Assembly: GCA_013141255.1 (NCBI GenBank)
Contig: JABFRJ010000386.1
Span: 1 to 40,272, forward strand
Length of the DNA stretch: 40,272 bases
Direction: 5' to 3'
Origin: Hyphomicrobiaceae bacterium
GTDB lineage: Bacteria > Pseudomonadota > Alphaproteobacteria > Rhizobiales > Hyphomicrobiaceae
Below, piece after piece: positions 28,574 through 39,036 of this stretch. The translations under genes and the position numbers were made by a program. The number at the start of each line of letters is the position of its first letter. The stretch's first letter is position 1. The notes under the pieces were generated by a model. The model had not been told where the DNA came from, ran no database searches, and saw only the letters and a list, made by a program, of their open reading frames with translations.

Positions 28574-29209
28574 TCACACCAGCGCTGCTGGCGTTGTCGG
28601 CGAGCCCGTGTCATCAATCGCACGCAACACCATCAACGCAAACGTCACATAACCCTCGATGTCCGCCTCCGAAACCCGTCGCTCCGGGTCGAGCAGATGC
28701 GTCACCATGCGGTCGCCCATCAGCATGTAGAAATACACACCAACGGCAGCATGGACATTCGGAAACTTCACGATCCGCCGAGCCTGCGCTTCACCAAAAT
28801 AAGCGCCAATTGCCATCGTCGTCGCCTCAGTCCCCTCTTTGAGCAACGCTTGACCAATCGCCGGATTTGTCTGCACTTCCCCTATCGCCAGTCGGTAAAA
28901 TTGCAGCCGCGCTGGCGACAGCATATCGGCGAGAAACTTGCAGCCAAACGCCGTCAGCCCCGCATAAAATGCCTCCCGAGAAACCGGCGGCTCAAGCCGT
29001 ACCGGCGCCAGCATCTCCTGCACCCCCTCCAAAACGAGTGCCGCCACCAGCGCATCCTTGTTGGCAAAGCGTGCGTAGAGATCGCGTTTCGAAATCCCCG
29101 CCGCCTGCGCCACCTCCAGCGTCGTCATGGCAGCGTAGCCCTTCGTCTGCAAAATCTCCGCCGCAGCCATCAAAATGCGCGTCCGCTTCGGATCGACCGC
29201 CTCAACCAC
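28574..29209 (-). CDS. TetR/AcrR family transcriptional regulator (AefR-like C-terminal region)
   Basis: RTRILMAAAEILQTKGYAAMTTLEVAQAAGISKRDLYARFANKDALVAALV HTH. GTG start at 29209 with GGGAGG SD fits better than 29284. Confidence 0.88.
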   Translation of the reverse strand: MVEAVDPKRTRILMAAAEILQTKGYAAMTTLEVAQAAGISKRDLYARFANKDALVAALVLEGVQEMLAPVRLEPPVSREAFYAGLTAFGCKFLADMLSPARLQFYRLAIGEVQTNPAIGQALLKEGTEATTMAIGAYFGEAQARRIVKFPNVHAAVGVYFYMLMGDRMVTHLLDPERRVSEADIEGYVTFALMVLRAIDDTGSPTTPAALV

Positions 29210-29283
29210 AGTCCCGCCTCCCGTTATCCTATCTGTTCCCCTAGCGCCGTTGCGGCCCCGCAAGCCGACCACCAGCCTGCCCA

Positions 29284-29313
29284 AGTCCGCCGTCGTCCAG
29301 TCCTCCGTCGTCC
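29284..29313. repeat. 15-bp tandem duplication, two copies
   Basis: AGTCCGCCGTCGTCC / AGTCCTCCGTCGTCC (14/15 identical). Confidence 0.85.
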
Positions 29314-29357
29314 TGCACGCTCTTAGATTTTGATATTTTCAATCTGTTCACGATTTT

Positions 29358-29394
29358 GGTACTTGACGGTACCGCAATGGTACTTCACAGTACC
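29358..29394. promoter_or_regulatory. Putative tandem TetR operator overlapping a promoter
   Basis: GGTACTTGACGGTACC (29358..29373) and GGTACTTCACAGTACC (29379..29394); each is GGTAC-N6-GTACC, spaced 21 bp. A TTGACG-N17-CACAGT arrangement lies across them. Confidence 0.7.
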
Positions 29395-29430
29395 ACACAG
29401 CCATGAGCACCCGCAACTGACGAGAGTATA

Positions 29431-29826
29431 ATGTCCCTCGCCCCTATCCTCGACGCTACCGCTGCAATCCAAATCCATGCTGCTGCCGCCATCGGCGCCT
29501 TCGCCCTCGGCACCATTCAGATGATAGGCGTCAAAGGCACCAACACGCACCGCAAACTCGGCTGGGCCTGGGTCATCCTCATGATCATCGTCGCCGCATC
29601 CGGCTTCTGGATCCACCAAATCAAACTTTGGGGCCAATGGAGCCCCATCCATCTGCTCTCCATCGCGGTCCTCATCCAACTCCCCATCGCCGTCATCGCC
29701 GCCCGCCGCCACAACATCTCAGCCCACAAACGCTTTATGACCGGCATGTTCACCGGCGCACTCCTACTTGCCGGCTTCTTCACCCTCATGCCGGGCCGCA
29801 TCTTCGGCCGCATGATTTTCGGTTGA
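29431..29826 (+). CDS. DUF2306-like membrane protein
   Basis: IQIHAAAAIGAFALGTIQMIGVKGTNTHRKLGWAWVILM...FWIHQI...HLLSIAVLIQLPIAVIAARRHNISAHKRFMTGMFTGALLLAGFFTLMPGRIFG. Confidence 0.82.
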   Translation: MSLAPILDATAAIQIHAAAAIGAFALGTIQMIGVKGTNTHRKLGWAWVILMIIVAASGFWIHQIKLWGQWSPIHLLSIAVLIQLPIAVIAARRHNISAHKRFMTGMFTGALLLAGFFTLMPGRIFGRMIFG

Positions 29827-29865
29827 GCTTCATCGCTCTTAAGTATTTCCAGCTCGGAGACCACC

Positions 29866-30372
29866 ATGCTCACTCAAATACTCACCCGTACCCCCCCTTA
29901 CGTCTGGGGCATCCTCGCCGTCATTCTTGTCCTCGGCATTATGCAGTTACGCGCACGCTCCGTCAGCCGCATGCAACTCCTCCTTATGCCGATTGCCATG
30001 CTCGCACTTTCAATCTTCACCGTCGCCTCAAACTTCGGCACTTCACCTGAAACCGTCCTCGCTTGGCTCGCGGGCGTCGGCATCGCGCATACGTTCAACA
30101 CCACCGCCTTCAAAAGTCCACGCGACGTCATTTTCGACGGTACAACTTATCAACTCCCAGGCAGCGCTATACCGCTCCTGATCATGCTCGCAATTTTCTT
30201 GACCAACTACCTGCTCGGCGTCACGCGCGCCATGGCACCACAGATCTTAGCCAACCTGGCATTCAAGATTGCAATCTGCCTTGCCCTCGGCACGCTCAGC
30301 GGCTTACTGCTGTCACGCGCCCGCCACGTACTGCACACTGCCAATAATCAAACAGCGCCTAAAACTGGCTGA
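29866..30372 (+). CDS. Multi-pass membrane protein, DUF6622-like
   Basis: Begins MLTQILTRTPPYVWGILAVILVLGIMQLRARSVSRMQLLLMPIAM; several TM helices; co-directional 39 bp after the DUF2306 gene. Confidence 0.7.
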   Translation: MLTQILTRTPPYVWGILAVILVLGIMQLRARSVSRMQLLLMPIAMLALSIFTVASNFGTSPETVLAWLAGVGIAHTFNTTAFKSPRDVIFDGTTYQLPGSAIPLLIMLAIFLTNYLLGVTRAMAPQILANLAFKIAICLALGTLSGLLLSRARHVLHTANNQTAPKTG

Positions 30373-31087
30373 GATCAAACCGGCGCGGCACCAACGACGA
30401 CTGGAACCACGTAACAAAACTGTAAATTGAAAACGTGGGCAATCCAGTCGCCCGCCTGATGTCCGCCGCATACGGAATCATATTTGTACACTCAAGCACG
30501 ATGGCACCAAGATTAGGATATTTCGCCACCAGCTCCATCGCGCCCGCCACATTCTCGGCCCGAGCCAAGTCCACATCGAGATCCGACGCATTGCCCAGGA
30601 TTTTCGTCACGAACTCACCGCCATCCGCAAGCCCACCCACCGGGGTACTCGCATCAACACCAATCTTTGTCAGATGCTCCGTCGTCAAAGTTGCCGACGA
30701 AATCGTCAAAATCCCCACACGTTTTCCCGGCGGCAATGTCGCCTGCACCATTGGCACCTGCATCAACGATGACGCCGCGACCGGAACCCCAAGCGCCGCA
30801 GAAAGTTCCGGCTGATAAATCGACAGAAATCCGCAATTCGTCGTCACGCCATCGGCGCCATGTCGCACCAAGTCGCGCCCAGCATCGATAAACGCCTCAA
30901 GCAAACCATCAGCGCGTTGCCTCACAACCCGATCCGGCGACGCATTCCGCACAACTCGATAATGCACCGGAAACGGCCACGTCAGCGCATTACCCATATC
31001 ACCCGGAATGCGAGGAAACTGCGCCTCAAGCATTAAAATGCCAACCGCCGCGCCGTAAACCGTCTTCCCACCCTGCACGACCGTCAT
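30359..31087 (-). CDS. Aspartate/glutamate racemase family protein
   Basis: GADGVTTNCGFLSIYQPEL and GAIVLECTNMIPYAADIRRATGLPTFSIYSFV, the paired catalytic-Cys motifs. Confidence 0.85.
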   Translation of the reverse strand: MTVVQGGKTVYGAAVGILMLEAQFPRIPGDMGNALTWPFPVHYRVVRNASPDRVVRQRADGLLEAFIDAGRDLVRHGADGVTTNCGFLSIYQPELSAALGVPVAASSLMQVPMVQATLPPGKRVGILTISSATLTTEHLTKIGVDASTPVGGLADGGEFVTKILGNASDLDVDLARAENVAGAMELVAKYPNLGAIVLECTNMIPYAADIRRATGLPTFSIYSFVTWFQSSLVPRRFDLSQF

Positions 31088-31104
31088 CGACTCAACCTCA
31101 CATA

Positions 31105-32403
31105 CTACACCGGTCTGATCTGCCCCGTGCCGCGCACAATATATTTGAAGCTCGTGAGCTGCTCGACCCCAACCGGCCCGCGCGCATGCATCCGCCCCGT
31201 CGCGATACCAATTTCAGCGCCCATGCCAAACTCGCCACCGTCAGCAAATTGCGTCGACGCATTGACCAGCACGATGGCACTATCAACCCGCGCGATAAAA
31301 CGCTCAGCAGTCCCATTGCACTCCGTCACAATACAATCCGTGTGTTGCGAGCCATATTTGGCAATATGCGCAATAGCCTCATCAACACCATCAACCGTCT
31401 TGACCGCGATAATCGGTTCCAAAAACTCCTTGCCGTAATCACTCTCGGTCACAGCCTTCACGCGGCCATCAACCTTCTGCGTCACCGCGTCCCCGCGCAC
31501 TTCGCAGCCTGCATCCAGCAATGCCTTCACAATCGGCGTCAAATAATCCTCGTGCGCACCACGATCAACCAACAGACACTCCGTCGAGCCGCAAACGCTC
31601 GTGCGCCGCATCTTCGCATTCACCACCAGCGGCACCGCCATTTCAATGTCTGCACCGCGATCCACATACGTATGACAAATACCTTCCAAGTGAGCGAACA
31701 CCGGCACGCGCGCTTCTTTTTGCACACGCTCCACCAGGCTCTTGCCTCCGCGCGGCACGATCACATCAATCGCGCCATTGAGCCCACCCAGCATAAACCC
31801 AACCGCCGCCCGATCCGTCGTCGGCACCAATTGGATTGCGGCTTCAGGCAAGCCCGCCGCACGCAACCCATCCACCAGACAAGCATGGATCGCAGACGCC
31901 GAGCGATACGCATCCGATCCCGTGCGCAGGATCGACGCATTGCCAGCCTTGAGGCACAACCCGCCCGCATCCGCCGTCACATTCGGACGGCTCTCGTAGA
32001 TCACACCAATGACACCAAGCGGCGTCCGCACTCGCGAAATCTTGAGCCCGTTGGGCCGCTCCCACTCCGCAATAGAAGACCCTACCGGATCAGCAAGCGC
32101 CGCAATCTCCTCAAGCGCCTGAGCGATCCCCCCGATGCGCCCCGCATCGAGCTTTAGCCGATCAAGAAACGATCCCGTCACACCAGCCGCCACCGCCGCG
32201 GCCACATCGTCAGCATTCGCTACCAGAATTTTGTCCGCCTCACGCCGCAGCGCCAAAGCCGCATGCGTCAGAGCTTCATTCTTTTGCGCTGTCGACGCGA
32301 TAGCCAACCCCCGCGCGGCTTCTCGCGCAGCCCGGCCAATGGCCATCATCTCTGCTTCGACACTCGATGCTTGCCCAGCAGGGGTGCGCTCAAACGTATT
32401 CAT
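31105..32403 (-). CDS. proA: Glutamate-5-semialdehyde dehydrogenase
   Basis: Trimmed to [81 protein letters not shown]. Confidence 0.95.
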   Translation of the reverse strand: MNTFERTPAGQASSVEAEMMAIGRAAREAARGLAIASTAQKNEALTHAALALRREADKILVANADDVAAAVAAGVTGSFLDRLKLDAGRIGGIAQALEEIAALADPVGSSIAEWERPNGLKISRVRTPLGVIGVIYESRPNVTADAGGLCLKAGNASILRTGSDAYRSASAIHACLVDGLRAAGLPEAAIQLVPTTDRAAVGFMLGGLNGAIDVIVPRGGKSLVERVQKEARVPVFAHLEGICHTYVDRGADIEMAVPLVVNAKMRRTSVCGSTECLLVDRGAHEDYLTPIVKALLDAGCEVRGDAVTQKVDGRVKAVTESDYGKEFLEPIIAVKTVDGVDEAIAHIAKYGSQHTDCIVTECNGTAERFIARVDSAIVLVNASTQFADGGEFGMGAEIGIATGRMHARGPVGVEQLTSFKYIVRGTGQIRPV

Positions 32404-32490
32404 TGCAGGCTCCCGCGGTCTGTCCGCCAATGGTCTACAGCCTTCAATTGATCCGACAGCTGTGGCCTGTCAAGCCGCAGCAAGGTAAAC

Positions 32491-32514
32491 AAAAAAGGCT
32501 ACCAAACGGCAGCC
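32491..32514 (-). terminator. Rho-independent terminator downstream of the nrdJ gene cluster
   Basis: Minus strand GGCTGCC-GTTT-GGTAGCC-TTTTTT. Confidence 0.75.
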
Positions 32515-32562
32515 CAAACAAAATACAGCAATCGTCCGTCAAATCCGCCCTATGGCTCCCTA

Positions 32563-33225
32563 TCAAGCACCTCTCATCGTCGGCGCAAGCCCATAGAGAT
32601 CAAACGCCGTATCAAGCGCATCAAGAAACGCCGCGATCATGTCCATCAACGCCCCTGTTTCAATCAAACCGACAATCGGAAATGTCTCCGTCACAGCCAT
32701 CCGCGAAACATCGTCCAGTGTTTTGACATCAAAACTGAGCACACCACGCGCGCACAAAAAAGACATCGCCTCAGGCCCAGCAACCAACGCCCCTGCACGC
32801 ACACTCCCGAGCCCTGCCGGTTGGCCCGCGGTATCCGCTTCAACAGCATCAGCCAAGATCGCAGTACCACCGATAAATGATCGAATCAGCAGTTGTATTT
32901 GAGGCTGCTGAACCTCGCTCCCCATCGCCCGCTTCCGCGCCTGCAACACACGCGACGCAACAGCGAGTTCAAACGCGCGCACTTCTTGGGCAAAGCGAGC
33001 AAACATCACATTTCGCTCTTCGATACTAACGGCATCCACGCCGGCAGTCTTCGGCATCACAACTGCCATGCGCGTCAGATCCTCTGCCAGAGCCAACGCA
33101 GCGTCAAGATGATCTGCAAGTAACAAGACCGGCCCCAATCCATGCACGCGTGCGCGTGCGTCAGCATCCAGCCGCCGCCATGCGGGCATCATGTCATCGG
33201 ATACTGGGACCACAAAGTCCGACAC
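32563..33225 (-). CDS. Conserved-looking protein of unknown function (220 aa)
   Basis: GTG start with AGGAG SD; low-complexity-free helical sequence; co-directional with nrdJ and followed by a terminator. Confidence 0.7.
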   Translation of the reverse strand: MSDFVVPVSDDMMPAWRRLDADARARVHGLGPVLLLADHLDAALALAEDLTRMAVVMPKTAGVDAVSIEERNVMFARFAQEVRAFELAVASRVLQARKRAMGSEVQQPQIQLLIRSFIGGTAILADAVEADTAGQPAGLGSVRAGALVAGPEAMSFLCARGVLSFDVKTLDDVSRMAVTETFPIVGLIETGALMDMIAAFLDALDTAFDLYGLAPTMRGA

Positions 33226-33281
33226 GGCTTGAGACTCCTAATCATGCGCGACGTAGCCAAATGGCGATTGTGCAGTCTCGC

Positions 33282-33614
33282 TTAATGCTTTGCCGTCGGT
33301 ACCAACACCAACACCGCCGCCAACGTCGTATTCAAATCACGCTTCGCCGCAATCAACGCCCGTCCCAGTGGCGAACCAAACGCCCGCATCCATCTTTGCC
33401 GGGCCCCAGGCGTCGCCATTACGTAAGTCAATGACGCTACCAAGTCCGCCTGCGAAATGAACTCATCCAACCCAAAGCGCGATCGAATATCATCCGCAAC
33501 ACGCTCCAACGCGATCAAACTTGCATCAGAACTGCTGAAGCCCGGCGCGCGACTGCGCACCGGAACTTCAACATTTGCTGCTATCGAGTTGAACTCGGTA
33601 ACAGGCCTCATCAT
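33282..33614 (-). CDS. Protein of unknown function (110 aa), overlapping the nrdJ stop
   Basis: ATG at 33614 overlaps the nrdJ TGA (33613..33611) as [35 protein letters not shown]. Confidence 0.65.
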   Translation of the reverse strand: MMRPVTEFNSIAANVEVPVRSRAPGFSSSDASLIALERVADDIRSRFGLDEFISQADLVASLTYVMATPGARQRWMRAFGSPLGRALIAAKRDLNTTLAAVLVLVPTAKH

Positions 33615-36600
33615 GAACACCCGCTCGTCGAACCGCAGGTTTCGCACTTCAAGCAGGTCCCGTTGCGCACCAGCGTAAAGTTCTGGCATTCGCCACACGA
33701 CTCGCCCTCGTACCCCTTGATGCGCGCTTCCAATCGACGATCAGAAACCGACCGACTGCCCGATCCACCGCCCGTCATCGTCGTGGCATGCGTCACACCA
33801 ACAGGCGCGCTCACAGCCACCAGCGTTTCCGACTTGTGGAACGCCGTCGCCACATGCCCCTGCATCTGCGACACAGACTCCATGGCAAGCGCCGTATTAC
33901 CGCGCACAACCATCATGTCGCCATGCGCAGCGATCCGCCCGCGTGTGAAGCCGTGCGAAACAACCCGCTCCGCAGCAACCGGTTGAGTACGAACCTCGCC
34001 ATCTTCGTCTTCGCCTGCACCCATCGCCGTGACTGACAGATCTTCCGGTTCAACGTGAGCAAGATCGTTACGACCCAGATAAGACACCGCCAATTCGCGG
34101 AAGATATAATCAAGCACGCTGGTCGCGTTCTTGATCGTCTCGTTACCCGTCACGATGCCAGCTGGCTCAAAGCGCGTGAACGTAAACGCATCAACATATT
34201 CTTCAAGCGGCACGCCGTACTGCAAACCAAGGCTGATCGCGATGGCGAAATTGTTCATCAACGACCGGAACGCGGCGCCTTCTTTGTGCATATCGATGAA
34301 GATTTCACCGATGCGACCATCGCCATACTCGCCCGTCGTCAAGTATACCTTGTGCCCGCCAACCGTGGCTTTCTGCGTATAGCCCTTGCGACGGCCCGGC
34401 AGTTTTTCACGTTCATGCGCCCGCTCAATAATGCGCTCAACGATCTTCTCTGCAACCGCAGCTGCACGCGCCGTCTGCGACTTCGAAACGATGTCATCAG
34501 CAATATCACCCGCATCCTCGTCATCGTCCGACAACAGTTGCGAATTGAGCGGTTGCGACAACTTCGAACCATCACGATAAAGCGCATTGGCTTTAAGCGC
34601 CAATTTCCACGACATCATGTACGACTGTTTGCAGTCTTCCACTGTCGCATCGTTCGGCATGTTGATCGTCTTAGAAATTGCGCCCGAAATGAACGGTTGC
34701 GACGCCGCCATCATCAAAATATGGCTTTCAACCGACAATGAACGCTTGCCCTTGCGACCGCACGGATTGGCGCAATCGAAAACATTGAGGTGTTTTTCAT
34801 TGAGGTGCGGCGCGCCTTCCAGCGTCATCGCTCCGCACACATGCTCGTTCGCAGCTTCAATGTCTTTCTTCGAGAACCCAAGATGCGGCAGCAGCTCAAA
34901 CGCTGGATCGTTCAATTTTTCAGTCGAAATTTTCAACGTATTGACCAGGAAGTCTTCGCCCAGCGCCCACTTATTAAAGACGAACTTGATGTCAAACGCG
35001 CTCTTGAGACCGCTCTCAAGTTTCGCCAGCACATCTTCGGTGAAGCCTTTGGTCTTCAGCGTGCTGTGATTAATCGCAGGCGCTTGCCGCATCGTGCCGT
35101 GACCGACGGCATAGGCTTCCATCTCAGCAATCTGCGCTTCACTATAGCCGAGCGTGCGCAAAGCTTGCGGCACCGCCTGATTGATGATCTTGAAATACCC
35201 ACCACCAGCAAGCTTCTTAAACTTCACCAGCGCGAAGTCCGGCTCAATCCCCGTCGTATCGCAATCCATCACCAACCCAATGGTGCCCGTCGGCGCGACC
35301 ACCGACACCTGCGCGTTACGATACCCAGCGTCTTGGCCAAGCTCTATCGCCCGATCCCAAGCCTTCCGCGAGGCTGCAATCAGCGCTTTGTCAGCGCAAT
35401 TGGCATGATCAAGCGGCACGGGCACAATCGCCAGCTTCTCGTAACCTTCCGACTGTCCATAAGCCGCACGACGATGATTGCGAATAACGCGCAGCATGTC
35501 CTGCGAGTTTGGCTCATAGCCTGGGAACGCCCCAAGCTCACGCGCCATTTCCGCGCTCGTCGAATAAGCAACGCCGGTCATAATCGCCGAGATCGCACCA
35601 CAAATCGCGCGGCCTTCTGGACTGTCATAACCAATTCCAGAAGCCATCAACAAGCCGCCGATGTTGGCAAAGCCGATACCGAGCGTACGATAGCGATAGC
35701 TGAGCTCTGCTATCTGCTTCGATGGGAATTGCGCCATCATCACAGAGATTTCGAGCGCAATCGTCCACAAACGGCAAGCATGCTCATACGCTGCGATGTC
35801 AACTTTGCCTTCTGGCGACGCAAACCGCATCAGGTTCAACGACGCAAGATTGCAAGCTGTATCGTCAAGGAACATATATTCCGAACACGGGTTCGACGCC
35901 CGAATCGGACCCGACTGCGGGCACGTATGCCAATCGTTGATCGTGGTGTGGAATTGAATACCTGGATCAGCCGACGCCCAAGCCGCATGACCAATCTTTT
36001 CCCAAAGATCGCGCGCCTTCAACGTCTTCATCACTTTGCCATGCGTGCGACCTGTAAGGTTCCAATCCTTATCCGCCACAACTGCATCGAGAAATTCGTC
36101 CGTCACCCGCACGGAGTTATTCGAATTCTGCCCCGAAACCGTCAGATAGGCTTCGCTATCCCAATCGGTGTCATAGGTCGAAAAATCAATCTCCGTATAA
36201 CCCTGACGCGCAAACTGCATCACGCGACGGATATAATTGTCCGGAACCACATCGCGGCGAGCTTCTTTGATCGCCTGCTTCAGCTTCGGATTTTTGACCG
36301 GATCATAACAATCGTCGCCATCTGCTTCGCAGTTGACGCAAGCCTTCATGATCGCCTTGAGGCGCTTCTGGCAAATCTTCGAACCAGTCACGAGTGCCGC
36401 GACCTTCTGCTCTTCTTTCACTTTCCAATCGATATAGGTCTCGATATCCGGATGATCGACATCTACGACAACCATCTTCGCCGCACGACGCGTCGTCCCA
36501 CCCGACTTGATCGCACCCGCCGCTCGATCGCCAATCTTGAGGAAGCTCATCAAACCCGATGATTTACCACCACCCGAGAGCTTTTCATTTTCAGCTCTGA

Positions 36601-37312
36601 GTGACGAAAAATTAGATCCCGTGCCCGAACCATATTTGAACAGGCGCGCTTCCCGCACCCACAAATCCATGATGCCGCTCTCACCCACGAGATCATCAGC
36701 CACCGACTGAATGAAACAGGCATGGGGCTGCGGATGCTCATAGGCCGACGACGACAAGGTCAACTCGCCAGTGCGATAATCGACGTAGTAGTGTCCTTGC
36801 CCCGGCCCATCGATGCCATAGGCCCAATGCATACCCGTGTTGAACCACTGCGGACTATTTGGCGCCGCATACTGCATCGCCAACATGTAACGATGCTCAT
36901 CAAAGAAGGCGCGCGCATCGTCTTCCGTTGTGAAGTATCCCCCCTTCCAACCCCAATACGTCCACGTGCCAGCAAGGCGATCGAACACCTGGCGCGAGTC
37001 ATTTTCGCCAACAATGCGTTCGCCAGGCTTCAGATCAGCCATCGCCCGATCGTCAGCGACCGAGCGCCACAACCACGACGGCACCTGCGTTTCTTCGACT
37101 TTCTTAAGCCGCTTTGGTACGCCAGCTTTGCGGAAATACTTCTGCGCCAAAATGTCGGCAGCAACCTGGCTCCAATGCTCAGGCACAGCAAAATCGGCAC
37201 AACGGAATACAACCGACCCATCCGGGTTCTTTATCTCAGACGTCGCCTTGCGGAACGGAATGCTGTCGTAAGGTGATTTGCCCGCTTCGGTGAAACGACG
37301 TGAAATCTTCAT
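33611..37312 (-). CDS. nrdJ: Vitamin B12-dependent ribonucleotide reductase NrdJ (1233 aa)
   Basis: [145 protein letters not shown]-type region, C-terminal [27 protein letters not shown]. Confidence 0.97.
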   Translation of the reverse strand: MKISRRFTEAGKSPYDSIPFRKATSEIKNPDGSVVFRCADFAVPEHWSQVAADILAQKYFRKAGVPKRLKKVEETQVPSWLWRSVADDRAMADLKPGERIVGENDSRQVFDRLAGTWTYWGWKGGYFTTEDDARAFFDEHRYMLAMQYAAPNSPQWFNTGMHWAYGIDGPGQGHYYVDYRTGELTLSSSAYEHPQPHACFIQSVADDLVGESGIMDLWVREARLFKYGSGTGSNFSSLRAENEKLSGGGKSSGLMSFLKIGDRAAGAIKSGGTTRRAAKMVVVDVDHPDIETYIDWKVKEEQKVAALVTGSKICQKRLKAIMKACVNCEADGDDCYDPVKNPKLKQAIKEARRDVVPDNYIRRVMQFARQGYTEIDFSTYDTDWDSEAYLTVSGQNSNNSVRVTDEFLDAVVADKDWNLTGRTHGKVMKTLKARDLWEKIGHAAWASADPGIQFHTTINDWHTCPQSGPIRASNPCSEYMFLDDTACNLASLNLMRFASPEGKVDIAAYEHACRLWTIALEISVMMAQFPSKQIAELSYRYRTLGIGFANIGGLLMASGIGYDSPEGRAICGAISAIMTGVAYSTSAEMARELGAFPGYEPNSQDMLRVIRNHRRAAYGQSEGYEKLAIVPVPLDHANCADKALIAASRKAWDRAIELGQDAGYRNAQVSVVAPTGTIGLVMDCDTTGIEPDFALVKFKKLAGGGYFKIINQAVPQALRTLGYSEAQIAEMEAYAVGHGTMRQAPAINHSTLKTKGFTEDVLAKLESGLKSAFDIKFVFNKWALGEDFLVNTLKISTEKLNDPAFELLPHLGFSKKDIEAANEHVCGAMTLEGAPHLNEKHLNVFDCANPCGRKGKRSLSVESHILMMAASQPFISGAISKTINMPNDATVEDCKQSYMMSWKLALKANALYRDGSKLSQPLNSQLLSDDDEDAGDIADDIVSKSQTARAAAVAEKIVERIIERAHEREKLPGRRKGYTQKATVGGHKVYLTTGEYGDGRIGEIFIDMHKEGAAFRSLMNNFAIAISLGLQYGVPLEEYVDAFTFTRFEPAGIVTGNETIKNATSVLDYIFRELAVSYLGRNDLAHVEPEDLSVTAMGAGEDEDGEVRTQPVAAERVVSHGFTRGRIAAHGDMMVVRGNTALAMESVSQMQGHVATAFHKSETLVAVSAPVGVTHATTMTGGGSGSRSVSDRRLEARIKGYEGESCGECQNFTLVRNGTCLKCETCGSTSGCS

Positions 37313-37320
37313 CTTTAGCC

Positions 37321-37346
37321 CCTGGATCGTCTTTTTTGGATCCAGG
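37321..37346 (-). promoter_or_regulatory. Start-proximal hairpin in the nrdJ leader
   Basis: CCTGGATC-N10-GATCCAGG, 8 nt upstream of the nrdJ ATG; its 3' arm contributes to the only SD-like AGGGG. Confidence 0.7.
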
Positions 37347-37930
37347 CAAGTCGCACCACTAAACTCGGCAGCGAATGGGAGACGCGATTACAAACAACCA
37401 GACAACACCAAGCAGCGTCACACGACTGCCCGAACGAATGGAATTGGGTGAGGAGACACAGCGCCGGGCCCGAAACATGAGCACACGCGGCAACCGAAAC
37501 GCACAAAAGCTACAGTACAAAACACGACGTGGGCACTATCAGCTCCTCAGCCGCAAAAGCCTGTCGCTCGTCTTCATCATTCGAGCGCCGCACTGCAGTC
37601 TTTGAGGGGGCCGACCGGCATCGACACGCCGCTCGTCACACTCCCAACATGCCGATTCGCAACGCACCTGTCACGAGGTCTTGTAGGTTTCCCCGCCAAC
37701 CCACCACTACATGTAGATTACGCACGCTATGCCGGAGCAACCTGTGCATGACATACCAACAACCCCATGTGTCATCGGCATTTTCTCCCATGGCGATCTC
37801 AGTGCCCCCTGTTGGCGAACAGCGATCAATCCATCCCCACTTCGAGTTTACATGACAACACCATGACGGGTTGCACCAGCGCTGTGGCATCAAAGTCGCA
37901 ATTTCTACGACGCTAATTCGGTGGTCGAAA

Positions 37931-38950
37931 TTATGGTGGCGGCGGCGGTCCAGCCGCAGGCCGAAAGCTCTCAATCGGCGGCTCATTCAAGCGCCACAAA
38001 GTTCGGTCGGCCACATGCGGCACAAACCCCTCTTTGCGCGCAAACGAGCTAAGCCGTTCAATCTTCTGCGCATCATCGACATACTCAACCACGAACACGG
38101 CCTTGCCAGCTTTCTTCGCCCGCCGCAGCGGCCCAAGTGCAGCCTGCACTTCATCAGGCGGATTGGCTCCTGCCGCAAAATCCAGACCGAACAGCAAATC
38201 TTCTTTGGCTATGCCATCAATCGCAGCCAGCACGCCCTTGTGCGCCAACAACTCCTCAGCGTTCTGCAGCACGACTAAAAACTCTGGCCGCTCCGCCCGC
38301 GCCACCTGCGCCACGCGCTGCACCCACGCCACCATATCTTTCTCAACCTGCGGCCGCTCCTGCCGCCATTCCTGAAACACGTCGGCACGGTCAAGATAGA
38401 TCCCGTCAAATCCCTGCCCCAGAATTTGCGCGAGATAACTCGAAGCCCCCTCAACCATCATCCGCTGCCACTCCGGGTCCCAAAATCGAACCGGGTAATT
38501 CTCGATCCAACGTGGGTTCATCGGCCCAAGCCATGCTGGCGCCTGCCCCGGCTCCTCCCACGCCCGATCCCAATAGGGCCGATAGCGCTCCGCTTCACCA
38601 ATCGAAATATACGCCAGCACAATCCGTCGCGATCCGTCGGGTTTCATCCGCGCTCGCGCAATTTCCTCACGCGTAAAAGCCCGCTCAAACCGCAACGCTT
38701 TAGAGAGCGCAAACTCCGTCACCACCAGATCGTGCGCCGATTGCGCCATTTGATCGAAATTGATGCGTCTGAGCTGATATCCCCAATTGCGTACGTTCTT
38801 CAGCAGTCCCTGCCGGGCAGCTGCCGCCCCACGCGCACTCGCCTTTGCACCAGTTTGCGCACCTGTCTGCGCTAACGCAGGCGCATCAGTCACCAACGTC
38901 GCCACAGCCCCCGCCAAAAACCGCCGCCGCGAATACAAACTTAAACTCAT
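37931..38950 (-). CDS. GH114-like (endo-alpha-1,4-polygalactosaminidase / TM1410-type) protein with Tat-like signal
   Basis: SRRRFLAGAVATLV signal; VLAYISIGEAERYRPYWD, FWDPEWQRMM, GFDGIYLDRADVFQEW. Confidence 0.85.
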   Translation of the reverse strand: MSLSLYSRRRFLAGAVATLVTDAPALAQTGAQTGAKASARGAAAARQGLLKNVRNWGYQLRRINFDQMAQSAHDLVVTEFALSKALRFERAFTREEIARARMKPDGSRRIVLAYISIGEAERYRPYWDRAWEEPGQAPAWLGPMNPRWIENYPVRFWDPEWQRMMVEGASSYLAQILGQGFDGIYLDRADVFQEWRQERPQVEKDMVAWVQRVAQVARAERPEFLVVLQNAEELLAHKGVLAAIDGIAKEDLLFGLDFAAGANPPDEVQAALGPLRRAKKAGKAVFVVEYVDDAQKIERLSSFARKEGFVPHVADRTLWRLNEPPIESFRPAAGPPPPP

Positions 38951-39036
38951 TTCGCCCCTGCATTTTCAATAAAAGAGCGACGCCATCGGCGCCGCCCCCG
39001 TTCCTATCAGAATTTTTCAGGCCATTGAAAAGCGTT

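Noticed and set aside
29358-29394. Mini CRISPR or IS end from the repeated GGTAC...GTACC
   Set aside because: Only two 16-bp palindromes at 21-bp spacing beside tetR; operator interpretation fits better.
31186-32157. 323-aa plus-strand ORF antisense to proA
   Set aside because: Composition (Arg/His-rich) is typical of a frame shadow; proA is clearly coding.
34790-36562. 590-aa plus-strand ORF fully antisense to nrdJ
   Set aside because: Arg/His/Leu-rich shadow ORF with no recognisable motifs; nrdJ on the other strand is unambiguous.
37313-37930. Cobalamin riboswitch upstream of B12-dependent nrdJ
   Set aside because: I looked for the B12-box (AGCCAGGAGACCTGCC-like) on the minus strand and could not find it; GGAGAC strings appear only on the plus strand. 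An Infernal scan would be decisive.
37636-37986. 116-aa minus ORF in the nrdJ upstream gap
   Set aside because: Overlaps the GH114-like 3' end, Arg/Trp/Cys-rich with no motif; more likely non-coding leader.
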